Positions 42,867-53,200 of a stretch of DNA of 64,000 nt are shown one piece after another (position 1 is the first letter of the stretch; each line of letters starts with the position of its first letter). Made by a program: the position numbers and the translations under genes. The notes beneath the pieces were generated by a model. The model was not told where the DNA came from. It ran no database searches and worked only from the letters and a program-made list of their open reading frames with translations. The stretch covers positions 1 through 64,000 of the forward strand of contig JAMYWO010000129.1 of NCBI GenBank assembly GCA_024220525.1, in the 5' to 3' direction. This stretch comes from Cochliopodium minus. Its lineage: Eukaryota; Discosea; Himatismenida; Cochliopodiidae.

Positions 42867-45800
42867 CTATTTGTGTCTGTTGCTCTGGTAATAATTAACA
42901 AGAAATTGTACTTCGCTATCAATACCTTCAAAATAGTTGTACTCATAAACCCGAGGAGGACATGATCCAAGTTTTAACCTAAAATAAATAAAATAAAATA
43001 AAAAATAAAATAATAAAAAAAAAAATAAAATAAAAAAAATAAAATAAATAAAAATTTTTTTTTTACGTTTTTTTGCAAGCAATCATTAGTTTTTTGAGAG
43101 TATCGTATGGAGGAGACTTAATTTTTTGCAGCTGAAACTTCCCTCCTGGACTATGTTCTATTCTTATGTTAGCTACCACTCTTTGGTTAGACTTATTTAC
43201 AGTAACGAATGACAAAACATAGTAGCCTGGAAGGTCAGCAGAATTACAAAACCTTTACAAGTAATAAATTAAAAAATAAGAAGTAAAAATAAAAATAAAT
43301 AAATAAAAAACAAAAAATAATAAATAAAAAATAAAAAATAAAAAATAAAAAATAAAAAATAAAAAATAAAAAATAAAAAATAAAAGTAAATAATTACCTA
43401 ACCAAAAAAGTTCCTAATTTTTGATTCATTAATAAATCAGTGGTATGTTCAGTGGAGATGGTCCCAAAAAACCATTTTTGTTTGTAAAGACTGTACAACC
43501 TGTGAAACAGAAGGAAAGGATCGTTCTCAAAGGGTCCCACCCACTTCATCACTTTCCCAAACCTCTCCACATCAACAGACTCTTCTGTCGTAGAAGAAAC
43601 TAGAATAGATTTTTAAAAAATTTTAAAAACAAATTAATTTAAAATAAAAATTTGAAATAATTAACAAAATATTATCAAAAAAAAATTTTAAAAAAATTTT
43701 TTTAAAAAAAAAGTAATCAAAAATGATTAAAAAAAAAAAATTTAATTTTAAAAATATGTAAAATTTACAGTTAAATTAAAATTAAAAAAATATTAATAAA
43801 AGAAACAAAGGAAATATGTTAGTAAAAATAAAAATAAAAATTAAATTTTTAAAAAAATGTTAAAAATAAAAAAATTGAAAATATTAATAAAAATGAGAAA
43901 AAAAATATTTTTTTACTAAATAAAAGCCTCATTATTTTCAAAAGATGATCTCCAAGTTTTTTCTTGTAAAGCTGGGCATCATCAAAATAAAGGGTCTCGT
44001 TCTGTTCATTAGAAAACTGACCAGACTCCCCGACATAACCAGACAAATCGAAAATGTTGTTGGTCTGCAGAGGGAGTTCATAATCTCTTAAGAGGGGGTA
44101 CTGTTCGAAGAACTGTTTGGCGAACACGTTGAACATCACTTTGCCGTTGTAGTTGAAACATTTGTTCCAGAACAGTTGTCCTTGTAAATCGTCTATTGCA
44201 CATTCTATTGACACTTTTGTCAGTGCTAATTATTTTTTTTTTTAAAGAAATAAAATTAAAAAAAAATTAATTTGATCAAATTTAAATTTTAAAAAATATT
44301 TAAAGAAAAATAAATTTAAAAAGTTTTGAATTGATTAAAATAATATTAAAATAAAAAATTAAATGAAAATTAATTAAAATTAAAAAAATTAGATCAAAAA
44401 AATATTGACAAAAAAAAAACTAAAAATAAAATGATTAAAAACCCAAATATAGTAAATAAAAAATGAAATTAAAAAGAGAAAAAAAAAATCTTAAAAAAAA
44501 TATTTAACTAGAAAGAATTTGTTGGAAATCACAACGAGTAAGGGAGTCCTGATGCCAACAACTTTCCAATAAAATTTTAAGGTTGTTTGGAATGCTGAAA
44601 GGAAACTTGGGTCTCACATTGTTCATCAAAGCGTGTAAAAAGATGTTGGTCTCCGTGTACTCTGAAAAAGGTCTTTCACTGAAAATTATTTCCCACAATG
44701 ACATTCCAAAACTGTAAACGTCTGATTTCTCTGTGTAGCCTTTTTATTTCAAAAAAAAAAAAGAAAATTTAGAAAAGAAAAAAATGTTTAAATTTAAAGA
44801 AAAAAATTCAATAAAAAAATATTGTTAAATAAAAAAATAAAAAAAAAAATGATTAAAAAAAATTTAAAAATCAAAAAAAAATGAAAAAAAAAATGAAAAA
44901 AAAAATTTTTACAACTTTTGTTAAACAATATTTCGGGAGGAGTGTAGACAGGCGTTTCGTCGTAATTTACAGTAGTGGAAAAATAGGTTAGTCCAAAATC
45001 CGATACTTTCACTCTGAAGAAGTTTCCGACGGGTGAGTAGAGAAAGTTTGAAGGACGAATATACTTGTGTAATACTAAGGGGTTTTGAGCATGAAGCCAT
45101 GCAACTCCCTATAAAATCAAAAATTATTTTGAAAAAAAAAAAATCAAAAATAATGTTAAAATTATAACATTTTTTGAAAAAAAAATATGATAAAAAGTGA
45201 ATGAAAAATAAAAATAAAAATAAAAATAAAAATAAAAATAAAAATAAAAATAAAAATAATAAAACATTTTTTAAAAATCAAATAATCAAAATCAAAAAAA
45301 TAAAAATAAAAATCAAAATCAAAATAAGTTTAAAAAATAAAAAGTAAATAAAATTTTAAAAAATAATTAAAAAATAATTACTCTCGCTGCATCTCTTGCT
45401 AATCTTAGTTTCTCAAACAAAGAAAACTTGTAAGATTTCAACAAACTAGGAAGGGTCCCATCCATCAACTCTGTGACAATGAGAACTTCCTCCTCTGCAA
45501 TGTGAGCACCCATAAACAAACAGCAAAAAGAGTTGTAAAGACTTCCCAATACCTTGATTTCTTCTTTGAACAATTTCAGTTCTTCTCCTGTAAATGGTCC
45601 GTTATGTTTTTTAATAGCCACAGGCGAACCTCTACATTCTCTTTTTTATTTAATTTTTTTAAAAAAAAAAAATTTTATTTTTCATTTAATTTTTCCAATA
45701 ATATTTTTTTTAAAAAAAAATTATTTTTTCATTTAATTTTTCCATAAAAAAATTTTGTTTTATTTTCTACTTTATTTTTATAATTTTTACCCTTTCCATA

Positions 45801-47014
45801 CACTTCCCATTTCTCCATTACTCACTACTTCGATGTATTTTATTTGATCTTTAGGAATGTTGTAATTGTCACCTATGGACAAAGTGCTAATATCAAATGG
45901 GAGCTTATAAAATAAAAAATTGAAAATAAAAATATTAATAAAAAGATAATTAAAAATAAATTAAAAATAAAATAAAAATGAAATAAAAATATAAATCAAA
46001 AGATAATTAAAAATAAAATAAAAATAAAAATAATAAAATAAAAACTGAAACAAATAAATTGAAATAAATGAATTTTATATCAAAACTAAATATCCAAATT
46101 GAAAATTTTTTTTTTTTACATCAACAGGAGAATTAATAAAAGTATTGATTTCTTCATTACTGTCGTTATTACTCAGTTTTTTTGACAACTTGAATTTTTC
46201 TACTAACAAAGTACGAACGTCATCAAGACGATGATCAGAAAGCTTCAACAAAAAAGGAATGAGGCTCTTGAGTTCTTGATCTTCTTTCTGCCCATCAAAC
46301 TTTGCAATAGGTACTCCATTGTTGAGTTGGTAACCAAATGCCTGTATCGAATCGTCCAAAATGATCATTTCGCTGAGTTTGCACTCCTCTGATTCGAATA
46401 TAGAGAGATCCTATTAATAAAAATTAAATATTAAAAATGTATTAATAATTAATGAATAAAAGTAAAAAAAAAAGAAAATTTAATAAATTTTTTTTAAACA
46501 AAGATAATTTAATAGTTAATCTTTTTTAAAGAACAAAAATCAATTTTATAAATGAATTACCTTCATGTAGAACCCATTTACTCTTATACAACAACTTCTT
46601 TCATATACAGCAGAAATTCTTTTTTCTTTGTCTATTTCCGAAAGGAGTTTTTCTAAATAAACACCCTGCGCGGACGAAAAAACGATACAGTAAAACATTT
46701 TTGTGACAGCTTCCAAGAATTGGGCGAGATAAGGCCTCTTTTTTACATAAATCGCTTGAGCTTGTCCTTTGAAAACGATTTCAAAGGTGAGATCGTAGGA
46801 TTCTTGAGGATTGGTCGAGCAGAATACTAATGTTTCGTCTACATCTAAGAAGAGTACTTTTTTGTGTTCTCTGTTTATTCTCGAGGGAATTTTCCTCAAT
46901 GATCCCTTTATTATTTCTCTTTCCTCATCATATTCTTTTAATGGAGGTAATTCGCTTATGAATGAGAATCTATTGTTTTACAAAAGCAATATTAATATCG
47001 ATTATGAAGGTCAT
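42867..47014 (-). CDS. Fusion: FCP/SCP-type HAD phosphatase + SHK-like (pseudo)kinase + SH2 domain
   Basis: About 780 residues. Exons: about 47014-46561, 46410-46120, 45903-45791, 45631-45382, 45108-44913, 44739-44509, 44225-43917, 43599-43398, 43252-43067 and 42978-42867. Exons 1-2 are a CTD-phosphatase-like HAD domain: KVLFLDVDETLVF with the DxDxT nucleophile, IYVKKRPYLAQFLEA, IVFSSAQGVYL, MIILDDSIQAFGYQ. Exons 3-6 are a kinase: NGEMGSVWKG, SPVAIKKH (Lys kept), SDFGLTYF, YTPPEILF, SDVYSFGMSLWEIIF. Its catalytic loop reads HKYIRPSN instead of HRDLKPSN, so the catalytic Asp is gone. Exons 8-10 are an SH2 domain (WFFGTIS, GTFLVRFCNS), as in Dictyostelium SHK proteins. The phosphatase-kinase junction is phase 0 on both sides and the kinase part has no Met of its own, supporting one gene. 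The N-terminal start needs a one-base slip near 46977. Confidence 0.75.
43285..43385. repeat. AAATAA tandem repeat in an SH2-region intron
   Basis: About twelve copies of AAAAAAT/AAATAAA in the intron 43253-43397 of the phosphatase-kinase gene. It is purely intronic. Confidence 0.8.
45198..45262. repeat. AAATAA hexamer array in a kinase-region intron
   Basis: Ten or so perfect AAAAAT/AAATAA units within the intron 45109-45381. Together with the array at 43.3 kb it shows how intron growth in this genome goes by simple repeats. Confidence 0.8.
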
Positions 47015-47187
47015 GTTTGTTTATAAGATTGTCAATTTAAAGATATAGATAGAAATAAACATTCCACTTGGTAAAAGAAAGCAATATTTTGAAATAAAGG
47101 GTGGATATGTTGTAATAAGAATATATTTTATTTAATTTGACTATAAAAAGGTGGAATATGAATTATTTCTTGAATTTTTGAAAAATT

Positions 47188-47601
47188 TTACTCTTCATCA
47201 TCAAATTGTAGATTTCCATTTGAATCTTTCTTTTGATTTTTCTTTAATAATCTGAATTGTTCAGATGTCAAACTAAACAACAACATATCATTCGAATCTT
47301 CATTAGATTTATGTCCTTTGTTATTATTGTGGGAATGATATTTCTCAGATCCAAAACTGAACAACATATTACAATCCATATTCTCATCTTGAATATCAAG
47401 GTCTAAATTATCTTCTAAAACCAAATTATTGTTAGATATAAAATTATCATCCTCCAACAGCTCTCTTTCTTTATTTATAGTCTGATGATTAATTTTATTT
47501 TCTTGCCTATTTTTCTTGTTCCTCATATTCCTTTTTTTCTTCAATTCATTCATCTTGAACCCTTTAATTTCAATCTCTATTTTTTTTTTTATCTTTTTCA
47601 T
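47188..47601 (-). CDS. Unrecognised basic/acidic protein with a duplicated motif
   Basis: 137 residues, single exon. The first 45 residues are strongly basic (MKKIKKKIEIEIKG, LKKKRNMRNKKNRQEN), the middle is acidic (LVLEDNLDLDIQDENMD), and two similar hydrophobic motifs follow: NMLFSFGSEKYHS and DMLLFSLTSEQFRL. This looks like a nuclear or nucleolar protein with a repeated short linear motif, possibly a docking site. I do not recognise a family. Confidence 0.5.
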   Translation of the reverse strand: MKKIKKKIEIEIKGFKMNELKKKRNMRNKKNRQENKINHQTINKERELLEDDNFISNNNLVLEDNLDLDIQDENMDCNMLFSFGSEKYHSHNNNKGHKSNEDSNDMLLFSLTSEQFRLLKKNQKKDSNGNLQFDDEE

Positions 47602-47729
47602 TTTCTTTGAGGGATTTATTGAATTTTTTTTATAAAGTCAGATTATCTGTTTATTTAAACTTTTTATCAGTTAGTTATTCAAATAATGATAATAATAATA
47701 GTAGGAACAGAAGCTGAAGAATGAAAATT

Positions 47730-49667
47730 TTAAGAAATGAAAATTTTAATGGTTGAATTTATTTTAGTCTTGCAAACAGGACACTCAGATTTGGACTCCA
47801 TGATAATCTCCGTGCAAGAAGAACAACAGGATAAATGCTTGCAGTCCAAGAAAAGCATCTCCTTGGGGTTTTCAAAACATATGATACAAAGAAGCGCATC
47901 GTCAATAGGCTTGTCTCCATCTTTTGTTTCGATAACATCTTTCTTTTCTTCAACAACATCCTCTTTCTTTTCCTCAACAACAACAATATCTTTTTCTTCT
48001 TCCTTTACTTCCTCTATATTTACATTTTCATTATTGTTAATTTTGTTATTATTGTCATTATTATTAATGATTTCATTGTTATCATTGTTGCTTTTGTTAT
48101 CATTGTTGCTTTTGTTGTAATCTTTGATATCAAAATCAACTATGTCAAACTTAAAATCTTTGTTTTCAATCGGATAACCCCTCCTTATATTCACTGAATC
48201 TTTGCTGTTTTTTCTCAATAAAAGAGTCTTGTTGGGGTACATCTTTACATATCTATCATTATTCAAAAACAATTCTTGGAAATATTTTTTCTGTAAAAAT
48301 AAAAGATAAGAAAAAAAAAAAAATAACAAAAAACGAAATACTTTTTTAAAACAATCTTCCAAAAACTTTGAAGTAGATTCATCAATAGGAACAAAGCTAT
48401 TACCCATCTCATAAAACCAAGAACCCCTTATCACTTCTCTCTTAAAACCAGTTTTGTTGTTGACTTGTTTCCTATTTTTTATTTCGACAGTGTATCTCCC
48501 TATACTGATAACTTTCTTGTTTAAAGAAAGATAGTGTTCTATTTTATTGCTTTCTTTTTCACTGTAAGGTTTACAAGAATTATCATCATCCCTCCAAAAC
48601 CACCTCACTCTAGGTTTTAAAGTTTCGAAATACCCTCTCTTCACTTTACTTCCAAACTTTGAGTTTTTCTTAAACTGGAACATTTTATTTATATCTTGTA
48701 TGACGACATAATTTCCTTCTGTTAGGAGTATTGTATTATTGACATTTTTCTAAAATAAAAAAAAATTAATTTGAATGATAAAAACATAAATATAAATTCT
48801 CCGCTAAATTTTAATACTATCAAAAAGTCCAATCCATTACCTCTTTATAACATTTTTCCAAAAATTCAGATGAATCTTCATCATACGGAAAATATTCTCC
48901 TCTTTCATTTTGGTAAAACCATGTCCCTCTCAAAATATTTCTTTCATATCCCGTTTTATTATTTGTTTGAATTCGATTTTTGTGATCAATTCTGTATCTA
49001 TCTACTTCAAAAGGCTCATTATTATTAGAGATAAATCTACTTTCTATTTTGTCACTTTCTCCTCTATTGTATGGAACCCATGTATCAAAATCATTCTCTC
49101 TCCAAAACCATCTGGCTCTTGGGTTGATTTCTTCTTTCATTCCTCTTTTCACTCTACCTATCGCTTTATCTTCTTTCCTGAGAAAGATATTTTCTTTGTT
49201 TTCTATCAATACATTGTATTTCCCTTTTGTGGGGATTGTTCCATTGAATTTATTCTTAAAAATAATTTATGTTAGGGATAATCTTTATTTGAGTATTTAT
49301 AAGGTATTTATAAGGTAATTGAATCTTATATTGGAATATTAAGGTGAATAAAAATAATTTTTACTGATTGATAGAATTTTTCAATTATCTCAGAACTTGT
49401 TTCATCAAATGGTTGAAAATTTCCTTCTTTATTTTCATAATACCATGTCCCTCTTATTATATCTCTTTTATATCCTGATTTTGTATTTTTTTGTTTTCTA
49501 TCTCCAAGATTGATGGTATATCTTCCAACTTCAATGGAATCAACACTTTTGGATAGGAAATGTTTCTCTATAGCATCACTTTCTTCCCTTGAATAAGCTT
49601 TCCATTCATCTTCTTCATTATCATACCAAAACCAAGTTGGTTCAACGTTATTATTATCAAACAACAT
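47730..49667 (-). CDS. RING E3 ubiquitin ligase with six WWE-like units
   Basis: Four exons, all phase 0: 49667-49365, 49254-48841, 48749-48342 and 48290-47730, 561 residues. The first 420 residues hold three tandem copies of a WWE pair. Odd units open TWFWYDNEEDEWKAYS, ARWFWRENDFDTWVPYN and VRWFWRDDDNSCKPYS and end (K/E)RxIIRG-like. Even units open TWYYENKEGNFQPFD, TWFYQNERGEYFPYD and SWFYEMGNSFVPID. WWE domains bind poly(ADP-ribose) or ubiquitin-system partners. After an Asn-rich linker the C terminus is a RING: CIICFENPKEMLFLDCKHLS, CCSSCTEI, CPVCKTKI (C3HC4). The architecture recalls Deltex and RNF146, which have two WWE and one. A role as an ADP-ribose-directed ubiquitin ligase is inferred. 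Confidence 0.82.
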
Positions 49668-49783
49668 TTCTCTTTTTGATTTTTTTTTTAAAATTCTTCA
49701 AAAAAATAAAAAAAAATTTCATAAATTTTTTTGATCGAACAAAGAATTCACAGTATAAAATAAAGAAAATAAAGAAGATTTGA

Positions 49784-50023
49784 ATGAAGATTGTTAATAA
49801 ATACCTTTATTTCTTAATATTTTTATTATTTGCTTTATCTTCTTTAAAATTCTATAATTACATAGAAGAAAGATTCAAATGGGAGAATGATTTGAAGATG
49901 AGAAATGATGAATTGAGAAATAAGATGGATCCAAGGGATATAGACTTTAATAGAATAAAAAGAAAATATAAAATCTTAAATTCTTTTGATTTATCACCAA
50001 AATTAGATTGGGTAGATGATTAA
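49784..50023 (+). CDS. Small single-pass membrane protein
   Basis: 79 residues: MKIVNKYLYFLIFLLFALSS is a signal anchor, then a charged helix (ERFKWENDLKMRNDELRNK) and MDPRDIDFNRIKRKYKILNS. The pattern of an N-terminal membrane helix plus a short charged helix is seen in small mitochondrial inner-membrane assembly factors, but I cannot match one. It starts 116 bases from the divergent RING gene. Confidence 0.5.
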   Translation: MKIVNKYLYFLIFLLFALSSLKFYNYIEERFKWENDLKMRNDELRNKMDPRDIDFNRIKRKYKILNSFDLSPKLDWVDD

Positions 50024-50215
50024 TTTCTATTTTGATTGCTAATTAGGAAATATATTAATATTTTCTCCATTTAAATGTAAATAAATTTTTTTATATATTT
50101 GTGAATAGTTTGTTGATTTATATCTCTTTGATAAGATGATTGATTTAAACAAATTTTTGAACAATCTGTTTCAATTTAAAATTATAAGAAATAAAAGAAA
50201 AAAAAAAAATCTTGG

Positions 50216-53200
50216 ATGAATACCACACAAGAAGAAATCAAAATTGAAGAGAAAATTGAGGATAATACCAATGATATCAAATTGCTATTAGAATCTGTTC
50301 TTGAATTTGAAAATAAATTTGAAAGCGAAACCAAAAATATAGGTGGAGATGAATCAAATAAAATATTATTGCATTTTCCTTCTGATGAATTGGTTGTTAA
50401 TAATGAGAAAAGGGATATAATAACGACAACGCCATCAGTTACTGAAGTAAAAATGATTCACTATATTTATTAAACAATTTTAATAAATCATTGATATAAC
50501 ATTCTCTTCCCCATAATAAATCTATCCATTCAATAACATTCAAAAATATAAATGAATAATAGTGGAATTTAGAAAAATATTTATATTCCTTTAATTATTT
50601 TCACTTGGATAGGAAGATTTGAAACAATCAAAAGGATATTTAGAAGATGTTTTAAAAATATATTCTCAAGATTGGCGTTCAATAACGAATAAATCTAATG
50701 ATAAATATGGTGGATCGAAAATATATGAAGATGTGACAATAAAATCTGGAATAGATCCAAATGACTGCCCACATGAATTATCACAAGCAAAAAACGAGAT
50801 AAATCTAGAAATTTTGAATAATAATTTGCCAAAGAATCTATACAAAGATGAATTGGTATCAAAAGAAACAAATAAGATTTTATTCGAGAATATGACGATA
50901 AAATATCCATATAAAATTCCAAGTGATACAAGGGATAAGAAAGTTGCGACACCCATAAAATTGATACCAAAGTAAATCACATTTATCTTCAACTTATTAT
51001 AATAATTTTTCCTTTTTCTGTATTCAATTAAAGCCCCGTTGCATCTTTGCACATAGAATCTCTTACTTTTACATTAGAACAGATGAGTCAGCCCATCGAA
51101 CCAATGTTTTGCTCTCTCACTGTCTTCGATTTGGAATCAAAAAAGAGAATATCAGAGTACTTGTACTTTGACTTGAATTCATCTCACTCATCAAAGCTTT
51201 TAGGAGACAAAATGGTAAAGACAAAACTATTTTTAAAAACTATTTTGTTCAAAACATCTTTAAACATTTTAATAGGAAAAGAGATCTATTGAGTTAAAAG
51301 TGAAAAAGGCGATAGTTAACTTGGATCAACTCACTCCTAAAATTTATGTTGTGTTGAGAATAGAAAAGACAGTTAGAGGGGTGGACATAGACACATCTGT
51401 AGAGCCTTACCTTAAATGGACAACAATGAAACAGAAGCCAAAGTCTTTGATAGAGTCTGAGATCAACCAGTCTTGTGCTAGACTGAGCAGTTTCAAAGAA
51501 CCATTTGCTTGGAGTGCCATTTGCCTTTTTAATCAGGGAAAAATCGTTGAAGGAGAAACACAAATCTATTTCAAAAAAGAAAAGCCAGTTCTCACTGATG
51601 AAGAAATCATCTCTCAGTTGAACAAATCTGATTTCTTGAAAAAATCCAGTAACGTTCTTCCTATCTTCATGAAGCTTATTGTAAAATTGCACGATGTAAA
51701 TAATAAAGTGGAGAACTGTTTAGATCCTTCCCTTCTTAGATTGAATCCATTTGAGAATAGTACGGACGTTTCTATTGTGAAGAATTTGCAAAACTTCCAT
51801 GATACAACTCAAAAAGCACCTTTTACTTCTTCTTACAATCACTTGTACATAAATTTGCATTCTTTGGACCTTCATAAGTGTAAGTCCAAGAGAGCTGTAA
51901 GAAATTTATCTGTGAAAGTGAAAGTTTTGGATTCTGATCAAGATATCAATGCAAACGGATTGAAAGTAAGAAAAAAATTTTAAATCAAATAAACATTTTT
52001 TCATTGATTTATCTTTTTTGTTTAAATAAAAGTTGATTTACAATACTCATGGTCTTCAAGGTGGAGAAATTCTTTGTGATCAATATGTGACACCAGTACA
52101 ATACCACAACAAAAGACCTGATCTATATGACTCTGTAAAGATCAAAGTACCGATCGGATTGAATTCAAAATACCATGTTGTCTTCTCCTACTACCACGTA
52201 ATATGTAAGGGAAAGGGGAAAAAATCAGCAAGTGAATTTTTAGTGGGACATTCTGTCTTTCCTATCTATCCTTTCAGCTCTTTTGTAAGAAACGATAAAT
52301 ATTCTTTACCTGTTATTGTTCCCGCAAATCCTACAGAGTTTCCTGCTAATTATCTCAGCTCTGAGGTTGAGCAGAACTTTCAATATGTCGACAATGGAAA
52401 ATTGATTTTTCAGTTTTCTACTTTTCTTGTATCTTCTTTGGTTACTTTAGATCTTGATCTACAAACTTTTTTTTCCATCCCAACCGAAAGTATTGGAGAT
52501 GAAATCAAAGTAAAAATGTTTTTTTTTTATTTTCATTTTGGAAATTTCATCATTAAAATTTCTAAATTCTAGAAAATTGAGAAAGCAGGTACAACAGAGC
52601 TCATCCAGTTCTTTCCTTCAATTCTAAACAGACTCTTTAAAGCAATAACGATCAGACCTGAATCTATTTCAACCGAGGCTCTCATGTCCCTCATTCATCT
52701 TGTGAAAGTGGTTGATTCCATAAAAATAAAAAGAGAGATAGAACATTCAGAGTACCTTTCGGCTTTTCTCCACCACCAAATCGATGAATTTCAAATATCA
52801 GCAACAATAGGGAACGAGAAGATTGAAAATGCGAAAATATATGAAGCCATCCTTGACATCTGCAATAAAATTTTCTCCAAAAAGGAAAATGTATCAAAGA
52901 AAAGATCCATCCTTGAGATATCTTGGTTCTTGTTTGGAGTATTGATCAAAATGTTGACATTGGATGTTGACAGCAGATCTTTGTTGAATAAATCGAGAAA
53001 AAATGTTTTCAGCGTAGAAACTTACGGCAAGATCAGGCAATTCACCAAGTTTATCATTTCAGAATTGGACACTTCCATTTTAGCTCCTAAAGACAACATT
53101 TCTGTTAATCACTCATTAGCTCTATTCACAAAAGACTTGTTTTCTATTCTTGATAGAGGGTTTGTTATTACTTTGGTAAAAATCTCTCTTTTTGAATTTA

